Assembly: GCA_021808195.1 (NCBI GenBank)
Contig: JAKBCE010000008.1
Location: 62,001 to 126,000 of the forward strand
From: Pseudomonadota bacterium
GTDB taxonomy: Bacteria > Pseudomonadota > Gammaproteobacteria > Steroidobacterales > Steroidobacteraceae
Length of the DNA stretch: 64,000 nucleotides
Reading direction: 5' to 3'
Shown here: positions 35,719-44,505 of the stretch, piece after piece
Layout of the letters: each line of letters starts with the position of its first letter
How positions within the stretch are numbered: position 1 is the first letter of the stretch
Translations under genes and position numbers: made by a program
The notes under the pieces: model-generated
Told to the model about the DNA's origin: nothing
The model's database searches: none
What the model saw: only the letters and a program-made list of their open reading frames with translations

Positions 35719-37260
35719 TCAATGGTGTGCGCGGCCGCTGAAATCTTCCCGGAAGTGCTTCACGGCGCTTTGCACCGGGAATGGCGTCATGCCGCCCAAA
35801 CCGCAGAGTGAGCCCTGCAGCATCAGCTCGCACAGCGCCTCGAGCCGCTCGAGATTACGCGCCGGGTCACGCCCGGCAATGATGTGATCGAGGATCTCGA
35901 CGCCGCGGGTCGAACCGATGCGACACGGGGTGCACTTGCCGCAGGACTCGAGCGCGCAGAAATGCATCGCGTAGCGGGCCATGCGCGCCATGTCGACCGT
36001 ATCATCGAAGACCACGATGCCGCCGTGACCGAGCATCGCGCCGATGCCGGCGAGCGCCTCGTAATCGACCGGCGTGTCGAACTGCGAGTGCGGCACGTAG
36101 GCCCCGAGCGGCCCACCGATCTGCACGGCGCGGATCGGGCGGCCGCTCGCCGAGCCGCCACCGTAATCGTACAGCAGCTCGCGCAGCGTCAGTCCGAAGG
36201 CGCGCTCGACCAGTCCACCGTGCTTGATGTTGCCGGCCAGCTGCAGCGGCAGCGTGCCGCGCGATCGGCCCATGCCGAAGCCTGCGTAGAACTCGGCGCC
36301 CTCGCGCAGGATCAGCGGCACCGTGCCCAGCGTGATCACGTTGTTGACGATCGTCGGACGGCCGAACAGCCCCTTGATGGCCGGCAACGGCGGGCGCACG
36401 CGCACCTCCCCGCGCCGTCCCTCCAGGCTCTCGAGCATCGAGGTCTCTTCCCCGCAGATGTAGGCGCCGGCGCCGAGGCGGACCTCGAGCTCGAAGCGCC
36501 GCCCGCTGCCCATGACGTCGCTGCCGAGATAGTCGGCGGCATACGCCGCGGCGATCGCCTGCGTCAGCGTGCGCCAGGCGTGCGGATACTCGGCGCGCAG
36601 ATAAATGTAGCCCTGCGTCGCGCCGACGGCGATGCCCGCGATGGTCATGCCTTCGATCAGGCTCAGCGGATCGCCCTCCATCAGCATGCGGTCGGAGAAC
36701 GTGCCCGAATCGCCCTCATCGGCGTTGCAGGTCACGTACTTCTGGCCCGCCGGCTGATCGAGCACAGTCTTCCATTTAATGCCGGTCGGGAAGGCCGCCC
36801 CACCCCGACCGCGCAGCCCCGCGCGGGTGATGCACTCGACCACGGCCGCCGGCGCCATCGCCAGCGCGCGGCGCAGACCCTGGTAGCCGCCGTGTGCGAC
36901 ATAGTCCGTGACGCTCACCGGGTCGATCACCCCGACCCGCTCGAAGGTCAGGCGTTGCTGGTTGGCGAACCAGCCGATCTGGTCGGTCAGACCGAGCCGC
37001 AGGCGGTGCGCGCCGCCCTCGAGCCAGCCGGCCTCGAACAGGCTCGGCACCTCGGCCGGGCTCACCGGCCCGTAGGCCACTCGACCCTGGGCGCTCGCCA
37101 CTTCCACCAGCGGCTCGAGCCAGTACGCGCCGCGCGAGCCATTGCGCACGATGCGCACTTCGATCCGGCGGGCCGCCGCCTCGCGGCTGATCGCCCGGCC
37201 GACTGCATCGGCACCGAGCGCGAGCGCGCTGGAATCGCCAGGAAGGTATATCGTCGTCAT
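35719..37260 (-). CDS. fdsB: NAD-dependent formate dehydrogenase beta subunit (NuoF-like)
   Basis: The 513 residues comprise a thioredoxin-like N-terminal part and a NuoF core. The NADH/FMN sites are GRGGAAFPTGIKW and CNADEGDSGTFSDR, followed by GAGAYICGEETSMLESLEG. The C-terminal [4Fe-4S] motif is ESCGKCTPCRIGSTRG. It takes electrons from FdsA through FdsG and the FeS chain and reduces NAD+. The ATG at 37260 overlaps the fdsG stop by four bases. The closely related Nad-reducing hydrogenase and complex I subunits are excluded by the fdsA/fdhD context. Confidence 0.96.
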   Translation of the reverse strand: MTTIYLPGDSSALALGADAVGRAISREAAARRIEVRIVRNGSRGAYWLEPLVEVASAQGRVAYGPVSPAEVPSLFEAGWLEGGAHRLRLGLTDQIGWFANQQRLTFERVGVIDPVSVTDYVAHGGYQGLRRALAMAPAAVVECITRAGLRGRGGAAFPTGIKWKTVLDQPAGQKYVTCNADEGDSGTFSDRMLMEGDPLSLIEGMTIAGIAVGATQGYIYLRAEYPHAWRTLTQAIAAAYAADYLGSDVMGSGRRFELEVRLGAGAYICGEETSMLESLEGRRGEVRVRPPLPAIKGLFGRPTIVNNVITLGTVPLILREGAEFYAGFGMGRSRGTLPLQLAGNIKHGGLVERAFGLTLRELLYDYGGGSASGRPIRAVQIGGPLGAYVPHSQFDTPVDYEALAGIGAMLGHGGIVVFDDTVDMARMARYAMHFCALESCGKCTPCRIGSTRGVEILDHIIAGRDPARNLERLEALCELMLQGSLCGLGGMTPFPVQSAVKHFREDFSGRAHH

Positions 37261-37748
37261 TCGTCCACGCCCGTCTGTGTGTCAACGCCCGCGAGCAGCG
37301 CATCGAGCTGCTCGGGAGTCATCCGGCCGTACGGCCGGCCGTCGAGCATCACCGCCGGTGAGCAGGCGCAGTGACCAAGACAGTAGACCGGCTCGAGCGA
37401 GAAGCGCCCATCGGGCGTGCGCTCGTGAAAATCCACCCCCAGACGCTTGCGTGCGTGCTCGGCCAGCGACTCGCCCCCGACCGCCTGACAGGACTCGGCC
37501 CGGCACAGCTGCAGCACGTGTTGCCCGGGCGGTGTCGAGCGGAAGTGGTGGTAAAAGGTGACGACCCCGTGCACATCGGCGCGCGAGAGATTCAAAGACT
37601 CGGCAATCGGCGCGATCGCCTCAGGCGGAATGAACCCGAACGTCGCCTGCACGGCGTGCAATACCTCGAGCAAGGGCCCCGGGCGGTCCTTGAACTGCGC
37701 GAGGATCCGTTGCAGATCCGGTCCTCTATCGACGGGTGAAGTTTCCAT
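37257..37748 (-). CDS. fdsG: NAD-dependent formate dehydrogenase gamma subunit (NuoE-like)
   Basis: The 163-residue, NuoE-like [2Fe-2S] protein has four cysteine ligands in QLCRAESCQ and YCLGHCACSPA. It is the first gene of the fds operon. The ATG at 37748 is chosen over a TTG two codons upstream. A TATACT sequence (minus strand, 37757-37762) only nine bases before the ATG could be a -10 element, in which case the transcript would be nearly leaderless; there is no good -35 or ribosome site, so this remains uncertain. Read-through from fghA is an alternative. Confidence 0.94.
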   Translation of the reverse strand: METSPVDRGPDLQRILAQFKDRPGPLLEVLHAVQATFGFIPPEAIAPIAESLNLSRADVHGVVTFYHHFRSTPPGQHVLQLCRAESCQAVGGESLAEHARKRLGVDFHERTPDGRFSLEPVYCLGHCACSPAVMLDGRPYGRMTPEQLDALLAGVDTQTGVDE

Positions 37749-37780
37749 AGTCAATCAGTATACGGCGAACATTGCGCGTG

Positions 37781-37818
37781 GGCCGCCGCATGCGCCCCAA
37801 TAGGCGCACGCGGCGGCC
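37781..37818 (-). terminator. Long hairpin between fghA and fdsG
   Basis: Arms 37781-37796 and 37803-37818 form a 16-bp stem with a single mismatch and a six-base loop (CCAATA). It lies 58 bp after the fghA stop and 33 bp before the fdsG start. There is no U-run; it may be a terminator needing help or an attenuating structure between the two units. Confidence 0.5.
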
Positions 37819-37875
37819 GCCTGTTCAATTTCCGGCACGGCCTGGCGGCGACCCACCGGCGCTACCGGCATACAC

Positions 37876-38733
37876 TCAGGACTTCAGGATCCGCGCGTGA
37901 TGGCGCAGGTGATCCTCGACCAAGCTCGAGATGAAGTAGTAGCCGTGGTCGTAGCCCTCGTGGCGGCGCAGCGTGAGCGCCAGTCCGCTGCGACGGCAGG
38001 CCGCTTCGAACAGATGCGGATGCAACTGCTCGGCGAGAAACTGATCGGCGAGACCCTGATCGACGAGCACTGGCGCCCGGCGGGCCGCATCCTTCAGCCC
38101 GGCCGCGAGCTCGGTCGCATCGTAATGGGCCCATTGACCGTGATCGACGCCGAGATAGCCGCTGAAGGCCTTCTTGCCCCATGGGCACTGGCTCGGCGCG
38201 CTGATGGGTGCAAACGCGGAGATGGAGCGGTACAGGTCGGGATTGCGCAGCCCGAGCACCAGCGCACCGTGCCCGCCCATGGAATGCCCGAAGATACCCG
38301 TGCGGGCCGAATCGGCCGGGAAATGCTGCGTGATCAGCGCACGCAGTTCCTGCGTCACATACGAGTACATGCGGAAATGCGGTGCCCAGGGGGCCTCGGT
38401 CGCATCGAGGTAGAAGCCGGCGCCGACGCCGAAGTCCCACGACTCGCTCTCGCCGGGCAGGTTCAGGCCCCGCGGACTGGTGTCGGGAGCCACGAGCATC
38501 ACGCCGAGCTCCGCTGCCACGCGCTGCGCGCCAGCCTTGATCATGAAAGTCTCTTCGGTACAGGTGAGCCCGGCAAGGTAATAGAGCACCGGCACCCGTC
38601 CGGCACTCGCCTGCGGCGGGGTGAACACCGCAAAGCGCATCGCGCAGCCGGTGCTCGTCGCGGCATGCCGGTAGAAGCCCACGGTGCCGCCGAAGCAGCG
38701 GTGCTGGCTGATCGTCTCAAATGGCTGGCTCAT
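37876..38733 (-). CDS. fghA: S-formylglutathione hydrolase
   Basis: This 285-residue esterase-D-type alpha/beta hydrolase cleaves S-formylglutathione to formate and glutathione. The nucleophile serine is in GIFGHSMGGHGALVLG, with YYLAGLTCTEETF and the C-terminal HEGYDHGYYFI carrying the catalytic histidine. The ATG at 38733 has GAGG ten bases upstream and gives the standard start. Its position immediately upstream of fdsGBA puts the last two steps of glutathione-dependent formaldehyde oxidation together. The first enzyme (GSH-dependent formaldehyde dehydrogenase) is not in this window. Confidence 0.94.
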   Translation of the reverse strand: MSQPFETISQHRCFGGTVGFYRHAATSTGCAMRFAVFTPPQASAGRVPVLYYLAGLTCTEETFMIKAGAQRVAAELGVMLVAPDTSPRGLNLPGESESWDFGVGAGFYLDATEAPWAPHFRMYSYVTQELRALITQHFPADSARTGIFGHSMGGHGALVLGLRNPDLYRSISAFAPISAPSQCPWGKKAFSGYLGVDHGQWAHYDATELAAGLKDAARRAPVLVDQGLADQFLAEQLHPHLFEAACRRSGLALTLRRHEGYDHGYYFISSLVEDHLRHHARILKS

Positions 38734-38955
38734 CGTCTCAGTACCTCGCAGTGACTCCCCGATGATAGCGAGCCGGCCGGTCCGAGCCAACGCATCCGCC
38801 GCGCCGGCCGTCCGGGCCATACCTCGCCGGACGCCGCGAGACGCATCGGAGTGCCCTATGCTACCCGGCGCGCTGCGGCCGGAGCGTTGACCATAATCGG
38901 GGCCCGGCGGAGCGCGTTCAGCCAGCGCCACTGAGACCCGGCGGCAGCGAGCCCC

Positions 38956-40482
38956 TCAGTCGTGTACCGCGGCGTTGGCATGCCCCGGGCGCGTGCGGGC
39001 CAGCTTGCGACTCTGCCAGCCGCCGCCGATGGCCTTGTACAAGCGCACCAGGTCGAGCGAAACGGCCGTGGTTGCGCTCGCCAGCTGCAGCTCGGTCTGC
39101 TGCTCGGTCCGTTCGGCATCGAGCACCACGATGAAATTCGCGACTCCGCTGGTGTAACGCTCCCGTGCCAGCGCGAGCGCATTGCGGCTCGATTTGACCG
39201 CCGCCTCGAGCGCGACACGCTGGCGCTGATCGGCGCCATAGGCCGCCAGCGAATCCTCGACCTGGTTGAGCGCGTTCAGCACCGTGCGCGCATAGGCGAC
39301 CGCCGCCTGCTTGGCCTGCAGGCGACGCAGGCGCACCGTGGCGCGAATGCGCCCGCCCTGGAAGATCGGCAGATCAATCGAGGGGCCGAACGTGGCGAAA
39401 TGGCTCGCGGTTTGAATCAGCTGGCTCAGGCCCTCGGCCTGATAGCCGCCGCCAGCGCTGAGGGTGATTCGGGGAAAGAACTCCGAGACCGCCACGCCGA
39501 TCTGCGCGGTGGCTGCGTGCAGATTGGCCTCCGCAGCGCGGATGTCCGGACGACGGCGCAGCAAATCGGAGGGCAGTCCGATCGGCACCACCGGCGGAAC
39601 CGGCGGAACCGGCCGGGCGCGCACCAGCTCGGCGCGCAGCGCCTCGGGCGGACGGGCCATGAGCTTGCTCAGCTGGTTGATGTCGAGCGTGATCTGCTCG
39701 TCGGCAAGCGGCAGCTGCGCACGCGTGGTGCTGAGCTCCGTCGCAGCGTTTTGCACGTCGAGATTGGAGGTCAATCCCGCATCGTAGCGGTCCTGAGTCA
39801 GTTGCAGCAGGTCGCGCTGCGTGCGCAGCGTGCGCAGCAGAATCGCCTTGCGCAGCTGCGCGCCGCGCAACTCGATGTAGGTCTGCGCCACATCGCTCAC
39901 CATGCTCAGCACCACGCCGCGGGCGTCATACACCGCCGCGCGGGTTGCCGCGTGCGCCGCCTCGATCGCGCGGCGCGTACCACCGAACACATCGAGTCCC
40001 CAGGACACGCCGAGTCCCAGCTGATACTGGTTGTAGGGGTTGGTGATGCTCGGTGGCAGACCGGGAAACTTACCGGAGAAGAGAAAGCCGTTCGGCGTAT
40101 TGGTGCTGATGCGCTGGCGACTCCAGGCCGCATTGGCCGAGACACTCGGCCAAAGTGCGCCGGAGAGCGCCTGAGTCTGCGTCTCGGCCTCGCGGATCCG
40201 CAGCACCGCCTCACGCACATCGAGGTTCTGCGCGGCAGACTGGCGCACCAGGGTGCTGAGCAGTGGATCGTGGAAATCCGACCACCAGGCGACGCTCGCC
40301 GGCTCAGCGGTGCTCACGTGCGAGGTGCCGGCTGCGCCATTGCGCTGTGCGGTCACCGACCAATGCGCCGGCACGTGCGCCTTGGGCTTGACGAAGTTCG
40401 GACCGACGGCGCAGCCGCCGAGCAGCAAACAGGCGCCGGCGGCGAGCCAGTGCCGCGACTGGTGGGCAAGCAAGCGGGGCAT
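38956..40482 (-). CDS. NodT-family outer-membrane efflux lipoprotein
   Basis: This TolC-like outer-membrane factor has 508 residues. The signal LAAGACLLLGGC marks a lipoprotein, the usual NodT form, followed by AVGPNFVKP. Two OEP repeats hold long coiled-coil helices (for example YARTVLNALNQVEDSLAAYG). It is the last gene of the exporter operon. The ATG at 40482, with AGGGA upstream, gives a compact signal peptide; the ATG at 40515, overlapping the permease stop as ATGA, is the alternative. It supplies the outer-membrane channel that the E. coli ybhGFSR cluster lacks. Confidence 0.9.
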   Translation of the reverse strand: MPRLLAHQSRHWLAAGACLLLGGCAVGPNFVKPKAHVPAHWSVTAQRNGAAGTSHVSTAEPASVAWWSDFHDPLLSTLVRQSAAQNLDVREAVLRIREAETQTQALSGALWPSVSANAAWSRQRISTNTPNGFLFSGKFPGLPPSITNPYNQYQLGLGVSWGLDVFGGTRRAIEAAHAATRAAVYDARGVVLSMVSDVAQTYIELRGAQLRKAILLRTLRTQRDLLQLTQDRYDAGLTSNLDVQNAATELSTTRAQLPLADEQITLDINQLSKLMARPPEALRAELVRARPVPPVPPVVPIGLPSDLLRRRPDIRAAEANLHAATAQIGVAVSEFFPRITLSAGGGYQAEGLSQLIQTASHFATFGPSIDLPIFQGGRIRATVRLRRLQAKQAAVAYARTVLNALNQVEDSLAAYGADQRQRVALEAAVKSSRNALALARERYTSGVANFIVVLDAERTEQQTELQLASATTAVSLDLVRLYKAIGGGWQSRKLARTRPGHANAAVHD

Positions 40483-40511
40483 ACGGGATTCCCTATTCAG
40501 TTTCACAACAG

Positions 40512-41630
40512 TCATTGCAGGCGGTGACGAAACAGCCAGGACGCGACGGTGAGCGTGACGGCGCCGATCAGCGCGAGGGGCCACAGATCGGGCAGCAGCA
40601 AACGCAAGCCTGCGCCTTCCAGGTACACCCGCTGGGCGATGTCGATAGCGTAACGCAGCGGGTTGATCAGAGTGAAGTACTGCAGCACACGCGGCATGTT
40701 GGCGATCGGCGTGGTGAGCCCCGACAGCAGCGTGAACGGCATCAGCAGGACGAACGAATAGAGCATCGCCTGCTGCATCGTATAGGACAGTGCCGAGACT
40801 ACCAGCCCGATGCCCACCGCCGCGAGCACGAACACCACAATTCCGCCGTAAAGGACAGCAAAGGATCCCTCGAACGGGATATGAAACCACAGCTGCGCGA
40901 CCAGCAGCACTCCGCTCGCCTGCGCAAGTCCGATCAGCATCGCGGGCAATGCCTTGCCAGCCATGAGTTCCACCGGCCGGATCGGGGTGACCAGCAGTTG
41001 GTCGAAAGTGCCCTGCTCGCGCTCGCGCGCTACCGACATCGCGGTGAGCAGCAGCGTCTGCAGCAGCGTGAGCGTGCCGATCAGCCCCGGAATCATCTCC
41101 CAGCGGGTCAGCAGGTTGGGGTTGTACCACGCCCGTACGGTGAGGTGCGCCGGCGCTCGGCCCTCGCCGTGCGTGGCACGCCAGTGGCTGTTGAACGCAC
41201 TGATCACCGCCGCGGCATAGCCGAGGGCGGTGCCGGCAGTGTTGGAGTTGCGCCCGTCGGCAATCAGCTGCACCGGCGCGTCCCGCCCGGCCGCCAGCCG
41301 CCGGGAAAAGTCCGCCGGAATGCCGATCGCGAGCAGCGCACGCCGCGCGTCGATTGCAGCGCGCACATCGCGCTCGCGCGTGACCGTGCCGATGCGCCGG
41401 AAAATTCCCGTGCCGTCAAAGCGGGCGATGAGCGCCGTGGCTGGTGCACCCTGATCCTGCGACCACAGCACGTAGGGCACGCGATTGAGGTCATAACTGG
41501 CCGCGTAGCCGAACACGATGGTCTGAACCAACACCGGCACGAGCAGACTCAAGCGGGTGCGCCGATCCTTGAGCACCGCAAGCAGCTCCTTGCGGACCAG
41601 TGCCAGGATGCGCAACAGAGAGTTCAGCAT
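40512..41630 (-). CDS. ABC-2 type permease (YbhR-like)
   Basis: The 372-residue ABC-2 membrane protein has one N-terminal helix, a large periplasmic loop (about 45-175) and five C-terminal helices. REREQGTFDQLLVTPIRPVELMAGK is the diagnostic ABC-2 coupling segment. It is the second of two adjacent permeases and probably forms a heterodimer with the one upstream, as YbhR does with YbhS. It starts 3 bp after that gene and ends overlapping the NodT-side ATG. The substrate is unknown; relatives export drugs or handle cations. Confidence 0.88.
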   Translation of the reverse strand: MLNSLLRILALVRKELLAVLKDRRTRLSLLVPVLVQTIVFGYAASYDLNRVPYVLWSQDQGAPATALIARFDGTGIFRRIGTVTRERDVRAAIDARRALLAIGIPADFSRRLAAGRDAPVQLIADGRNSNTAGTALGYAAAVISAFNSHWRATHGEGRAPAHLTVRAWYNPNLLTRWEMIPGLIGTLTLLQTLLLTAMSVAREREQGTFDQLLVTPIRPVELMAGKALPAMLIGLAQASGVLLVAQLWFHIPFEGSFAVLYGGIVVFVLAAVGIGLVVSALSYTMQQAMLYSFVLLMPFTLLSGLTTPIANMPRVLQYFTLINPLRYAIDIAQRVYLEGAGLRLLLPDLWPLALIGAVTLTVASWLFRHRLQ

Positions 41631-41633
41631 GAC

Positions 41634-42767
41634 TCAGGCGAGCCTCTTGCGGGTGAGGGCACCGAGGGCGAGCGCGAGCACTGCCAGCATGGCGCAGAGC
41701 GCAAGTGCATTCGGCACGATCACGGCCCAAATGTCACCGGCGAGAAAGGTGGTCTGCAACAGCGCCACGTAGTAACGCGCCGGCAGGAGGTAGGTGAGCG
41801 CACGGATCGGCGCCGGCATGCTGCGCAGATCGAACAGCAGTCCGGAGAGCATGAATGCCGGCATAAAGGTCGCAAGCAGCGTCAGCTGGCTCGCGACCAG
41901 CTGATTCTTCACCGCCGAGGAGATCAACAGACCGATGCCGAGCGCCACCAGCATGTACAGCATCGAGCCGCCGAGCAGCACCGCGAACGAGCCGCGCACC
42001 GGCACGTGAAACAAGAACCGCCCGGCGAGCACGCACAGCACGAGCCCGACCATGCCGAGCGCGAAATATGGCAGCGTCTTGCCGAGGAGAATCTCAGCGC
42101 CGCGCACCGGCGTCACGAACAGCGCCTCGAACGTACCGCGCTCCCACTCGCGGGCCACCACCATGGCCGTGAGGAACGCCCCAATCAACGTCATCACGAG
42201 CACGATCAGCCCCGGCACCAGAAAGTAGCGACTGTCGTTGGCGGCGTTGAACCACAGCCGGCTTTGGATACTCACCGGACCGGCGAGCGCCGGAGCCTGG
42301 CGGGCCGACCACGCCTCGACAACACCGCTCACGTAGGCCTCGATGATGCGCGCAGTGTTGGCGTCGGTCCCCGATACGATCAGCTGCACAGCCGCGCCGC
42401 CGGCACGCGCCTGGCGCGCGAACTGTGGCGGTACCGTGATAATGCCCTGCACGCGGCCGGTCTCGAGCAATCGTTGCGCCGAGTGCAGCGAGCTGACGCT
42501 CTGCGGCTGGAAATACGCCGAGAGGCGCAACTGCCCGATCAGGCCGCTGGCGAGCGATGAGCCGTCCTGATCGAGCACCGCCAGCGGGACGTTCTTCACA
42601 TCGAGCGACAGCCCGTAGCCGAACAGCAGAATCAGGATCACCGGCAGCACCACGCCGAGGGCGATACTGGCCGGATCACGGATCATCTGGCGCCACTCCT
42701 TGCGCACCAGAGAGCCGATCCGCACCAGGCGCGCACGCGCATCACTTGTAGCCACGACAGCGCTCAT
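41634..42767 (-). CDS. ABC-2 type permease (YbhS-like)
   Basis: The 377 residues have the same topology as the neighbouring permease and the segment AREWERGTFEALFVTPVRGAEILLGK. SLVRKEWRQMIRDPASIALGVVLPVILILLFGYG-type N-terminal sequence (shown here in part) is typical of YhhJ/YbhS proteins. The ATG at 42767 was used; the long upstream open frame is arginine-rich and lies antisense-like over the ATPase gene. It begins 7 bp after the ATPase stop, in one operon. Confidence 0.86.
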   Translation of the reverse strand: MSAVVATSDARARLVRIGSLVRKEWRQMIRDPASIALGVVLPVILILLFGYGLSLDVKNVPLAVLDQDGSSLASGLIGQLRLSAYFQPQSVSSLHSAQRLLETGRVQGIITVPPQFARQARAGGAAVQLIVSGTDANTARIIEAYVSGVVEAWSARQAPALAGPVSIQSRLWFNAANDSRYFLVPGLIVLVMTLIGAFLTAMVVAREWERGTFEALFVTPVRGAEILLGKTLPYFALGMVGLVLCVLAGRFLFHVPVRGSFAVLLGGSMLYMLVALGIGLLISSAVKNQLVASQLTLLATFMPAFMLSGLLFDLRSMPAPIRALTYLLPARYYVALLQTTFLAGDIWAVIVPNALALCAMLAVLALALGALTRKRLA

Positions 42768-42774
42768 GTGCCGC

Positions 42775-44505
42775 TCAGGCCGCACCCGCCGCCGTCGACT
42801 CGGCGGCGCGCGCGCGCTCCACGATGGCGATGAAAGCATCCTCCATCGTCGGCTCGGATTCGCCCTCGCGCGGCGCATGCGCGCGCACCTGCGCCGGGGT
42901 GCCTTCGGCGAGCACCCGACCGGCATCCATGATCACGATGCGATCGCAGTACTCGGCCTCCTGCATGAAGTGGGTGGTGACCACCACGGTGACGCCCTGA
43001 TCGGCGAGCGCCGCGATGCGCCGCCAGAACGCGCGCCGCGCCAACGGGTCGGCGCCACTGGTCGGCTCGTCGAGAAACAGGATGCGCGGCTCGTGCAGCA
43101 GCGCTGCAGCCATCGCCAGCCGCTGCTTGAAGCCGCCGGGCAGATCGCCCGCCGGACCGCCGGCGTGACTGAGTTCGAACTGACGCATCGCCCACTCGAT
43201 GCGTGCGCGCCGCGCCGCGCCGCGCAGTCCGTAGGCGCTGGCGAAGAACTCGAGATTCTCGCGTGCGCTGAGCGGTCCGTACAGGGAGAACTTCTGCGCC
43301 ACGTAGCCGAGTTGACCGCGCGCCGCATCGCCGGCGCGCGCCACGTCGATCCCGCCGATGCGCAACATCCCGCCGCTCGGGCTGAGCAGCCCGCAGAGCA
43401 TGCGGAAGGTCGTGGTCTTGCCCGCCCCGTTCGGCCCGAGCAGACCGAAGATCTCGCCCCGGGCAACGGTGAAGCTGACCCGATCGACCGCCGTGAACGC
43501 CCCGAAGCGCTTGAGCAGGTCGCGCACCTCGATGAGTGCGCCGCTCGCCGGTGGCGGCGGGTGCGCCAACACGATGTCGGAACGTGCCTCGAGTGAGTGC
43601 GTGCGCCGCAGCAACACCATGAATCCGTCCTCGAAACGCGGCGCGGTCGGCACACCGCCCTCGGGGAGTCCGCCGTGCTGCGCGGCACAGACGCAGCGCA
43701 CGCCGCCGGCATCGGGCACGGCATCGATCACCGCCTGGGAGTCGAGCAACCTCGCCTGCATGGTGCGCGCCCGCTCGTCCCCCGCGGGGGTGAGTTTGAA
43801 GGTGCGCCCGGCGGCGAGCCGCGTGAGCGCCTCGGGTGCGCCCTCTGCCAGCACCCGTCCGGCCTGCAGCACGATCACCCGGTCGGCCCGCTCCGCCTCA
43901 TCCAGATAGGCGGTACTCACCAGCACCGTCAGTCCCTGTTCGCGCACCAGATGCTGCACGATCTGCCACAGCTCGCGTCGCGAGAGCGGATCGACGCCGA
44001 CCGTCGGCTCATCGAGCAGCAGCAGCTGCGGCGGGCGCACCAGAGTACACGCCAGACCGAGCTTCTGCTTCATGCCGCCGGAGAGCCGGCCGGCGAGACG
44101 CTGTTCGAAGCGCCGCAGATCCGTCATGTGCAGCAATTCGGGGTAGCGCTGCACGCGTTGTGCGCGGCTCACGCCGTGCAGATCCGCGTACAGGTCGAGG
44201 TTCTCGCGCACCGTCAGGTCCTCGTACAGACCGAACTTCTGCGGCATGTAGCTCACCCGGTCCTGGATGGACTGCGCCGCCACGGCCGGATCGAAGCCGA
44301 GCACTCGCACGCTGCCGCGCTCGGCCCGCAGCAGACCGCAGGCGAGGCGGATCAGCGTGCTCTTGCCGGCGCCATCCGGGCCGATGAGCGCGCTCAGCGA
44401 ACCGGCGGGCACCTCGAGCGACACGCCAAGCAGCGCCGGGGCCCGCGGGCCAAATGACTTGTAGAGCTCGCGACACTCAAGTACCGCAGCGGCCGAGACG
44501 CTCAT
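42775..44505 (-). CDS. Tandem ABC ATPase (YbhF-like)
   Basis: The 576 residues contain two complete nucleotide-binding domains. The first has Walker A IGPDGAGKSTLI, signature RLSGGMKQKLGL and Walker B LLLLDEPTVGVDP. The second has LGPNGAGKTTTF, a less canonical signature (LPGGFKQRLAMA) and ILFLDEPTSGADP. Fusion of both ATPases in one chain is typical of YbhF/RbbA-type exporters. The ATG at 44505 overlaps the HlyD stop (ATGA). It powers the two ABC-2 permeases that follow. Confidence 0.93.
   Translation of the reverse strand: MSVSAAAVLECRELYKSFGPRAPALLGVSLEVPAGSLSALIGPDGAGKSTLIRLACGLLRAERGSVRVLGFDPAVAAQSIQDRVSYMPQKFGLYEDLTVRENLDLYADLHGVSRAQRVQRYPELLHMTDLRRFEQRLAGRLSGGMKQKLGLACTLVRPPQLLLLDEPTVGVDPLSRRELWQIVQHLVREQGLTVLVSTAYLDEAERADRVIVLQAGRVLAEGAPEALTRLAAGRTFKLTPAGDERARTMQARLLDSQAVIDAVPDAGGVRCVCAAQHGGLPEGGVPTAPRFEDGFMVLLRRTHSLEARSDIVLAHPPPPASGALIEVRDLLKRFGAFTAVDRVSFTVARGEIFGLLGPNGAGKTTTFRMLCGLLSPSGGMLRIGGIDVARAGDAARGQLGYVAQKFSLYGPLSARENLEFFASAYGLRGAARRARIEWAMRQFELSHAGGPAGDLPGGFKQRLAMAAALLHEPRILFLDEPTSGADPLARRAFWRRIAALADQGVTVVVTTHFMQEAEYCDRIVIMDAGRVLAEGTPAQVRAHAPREGESEPTMEDAFIAIVERARAAESTAAGAA

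Noticed and set aside
40516..41130. N-terminal extension of the NodT frame over the permease gene
   Set aside because: The added sequence is a shadow of the ABC-2 permease; the lipoprotein signal fixes the true start at 40482 or 40515.
40515..42560. Plus-strand open frame of about 680 codons opposite the two ABC permeases
   Set aside because: The translation is His/Gln/Arg-rich and low in hydrophobic residues, an antisense shadow of membrane-protein codons.
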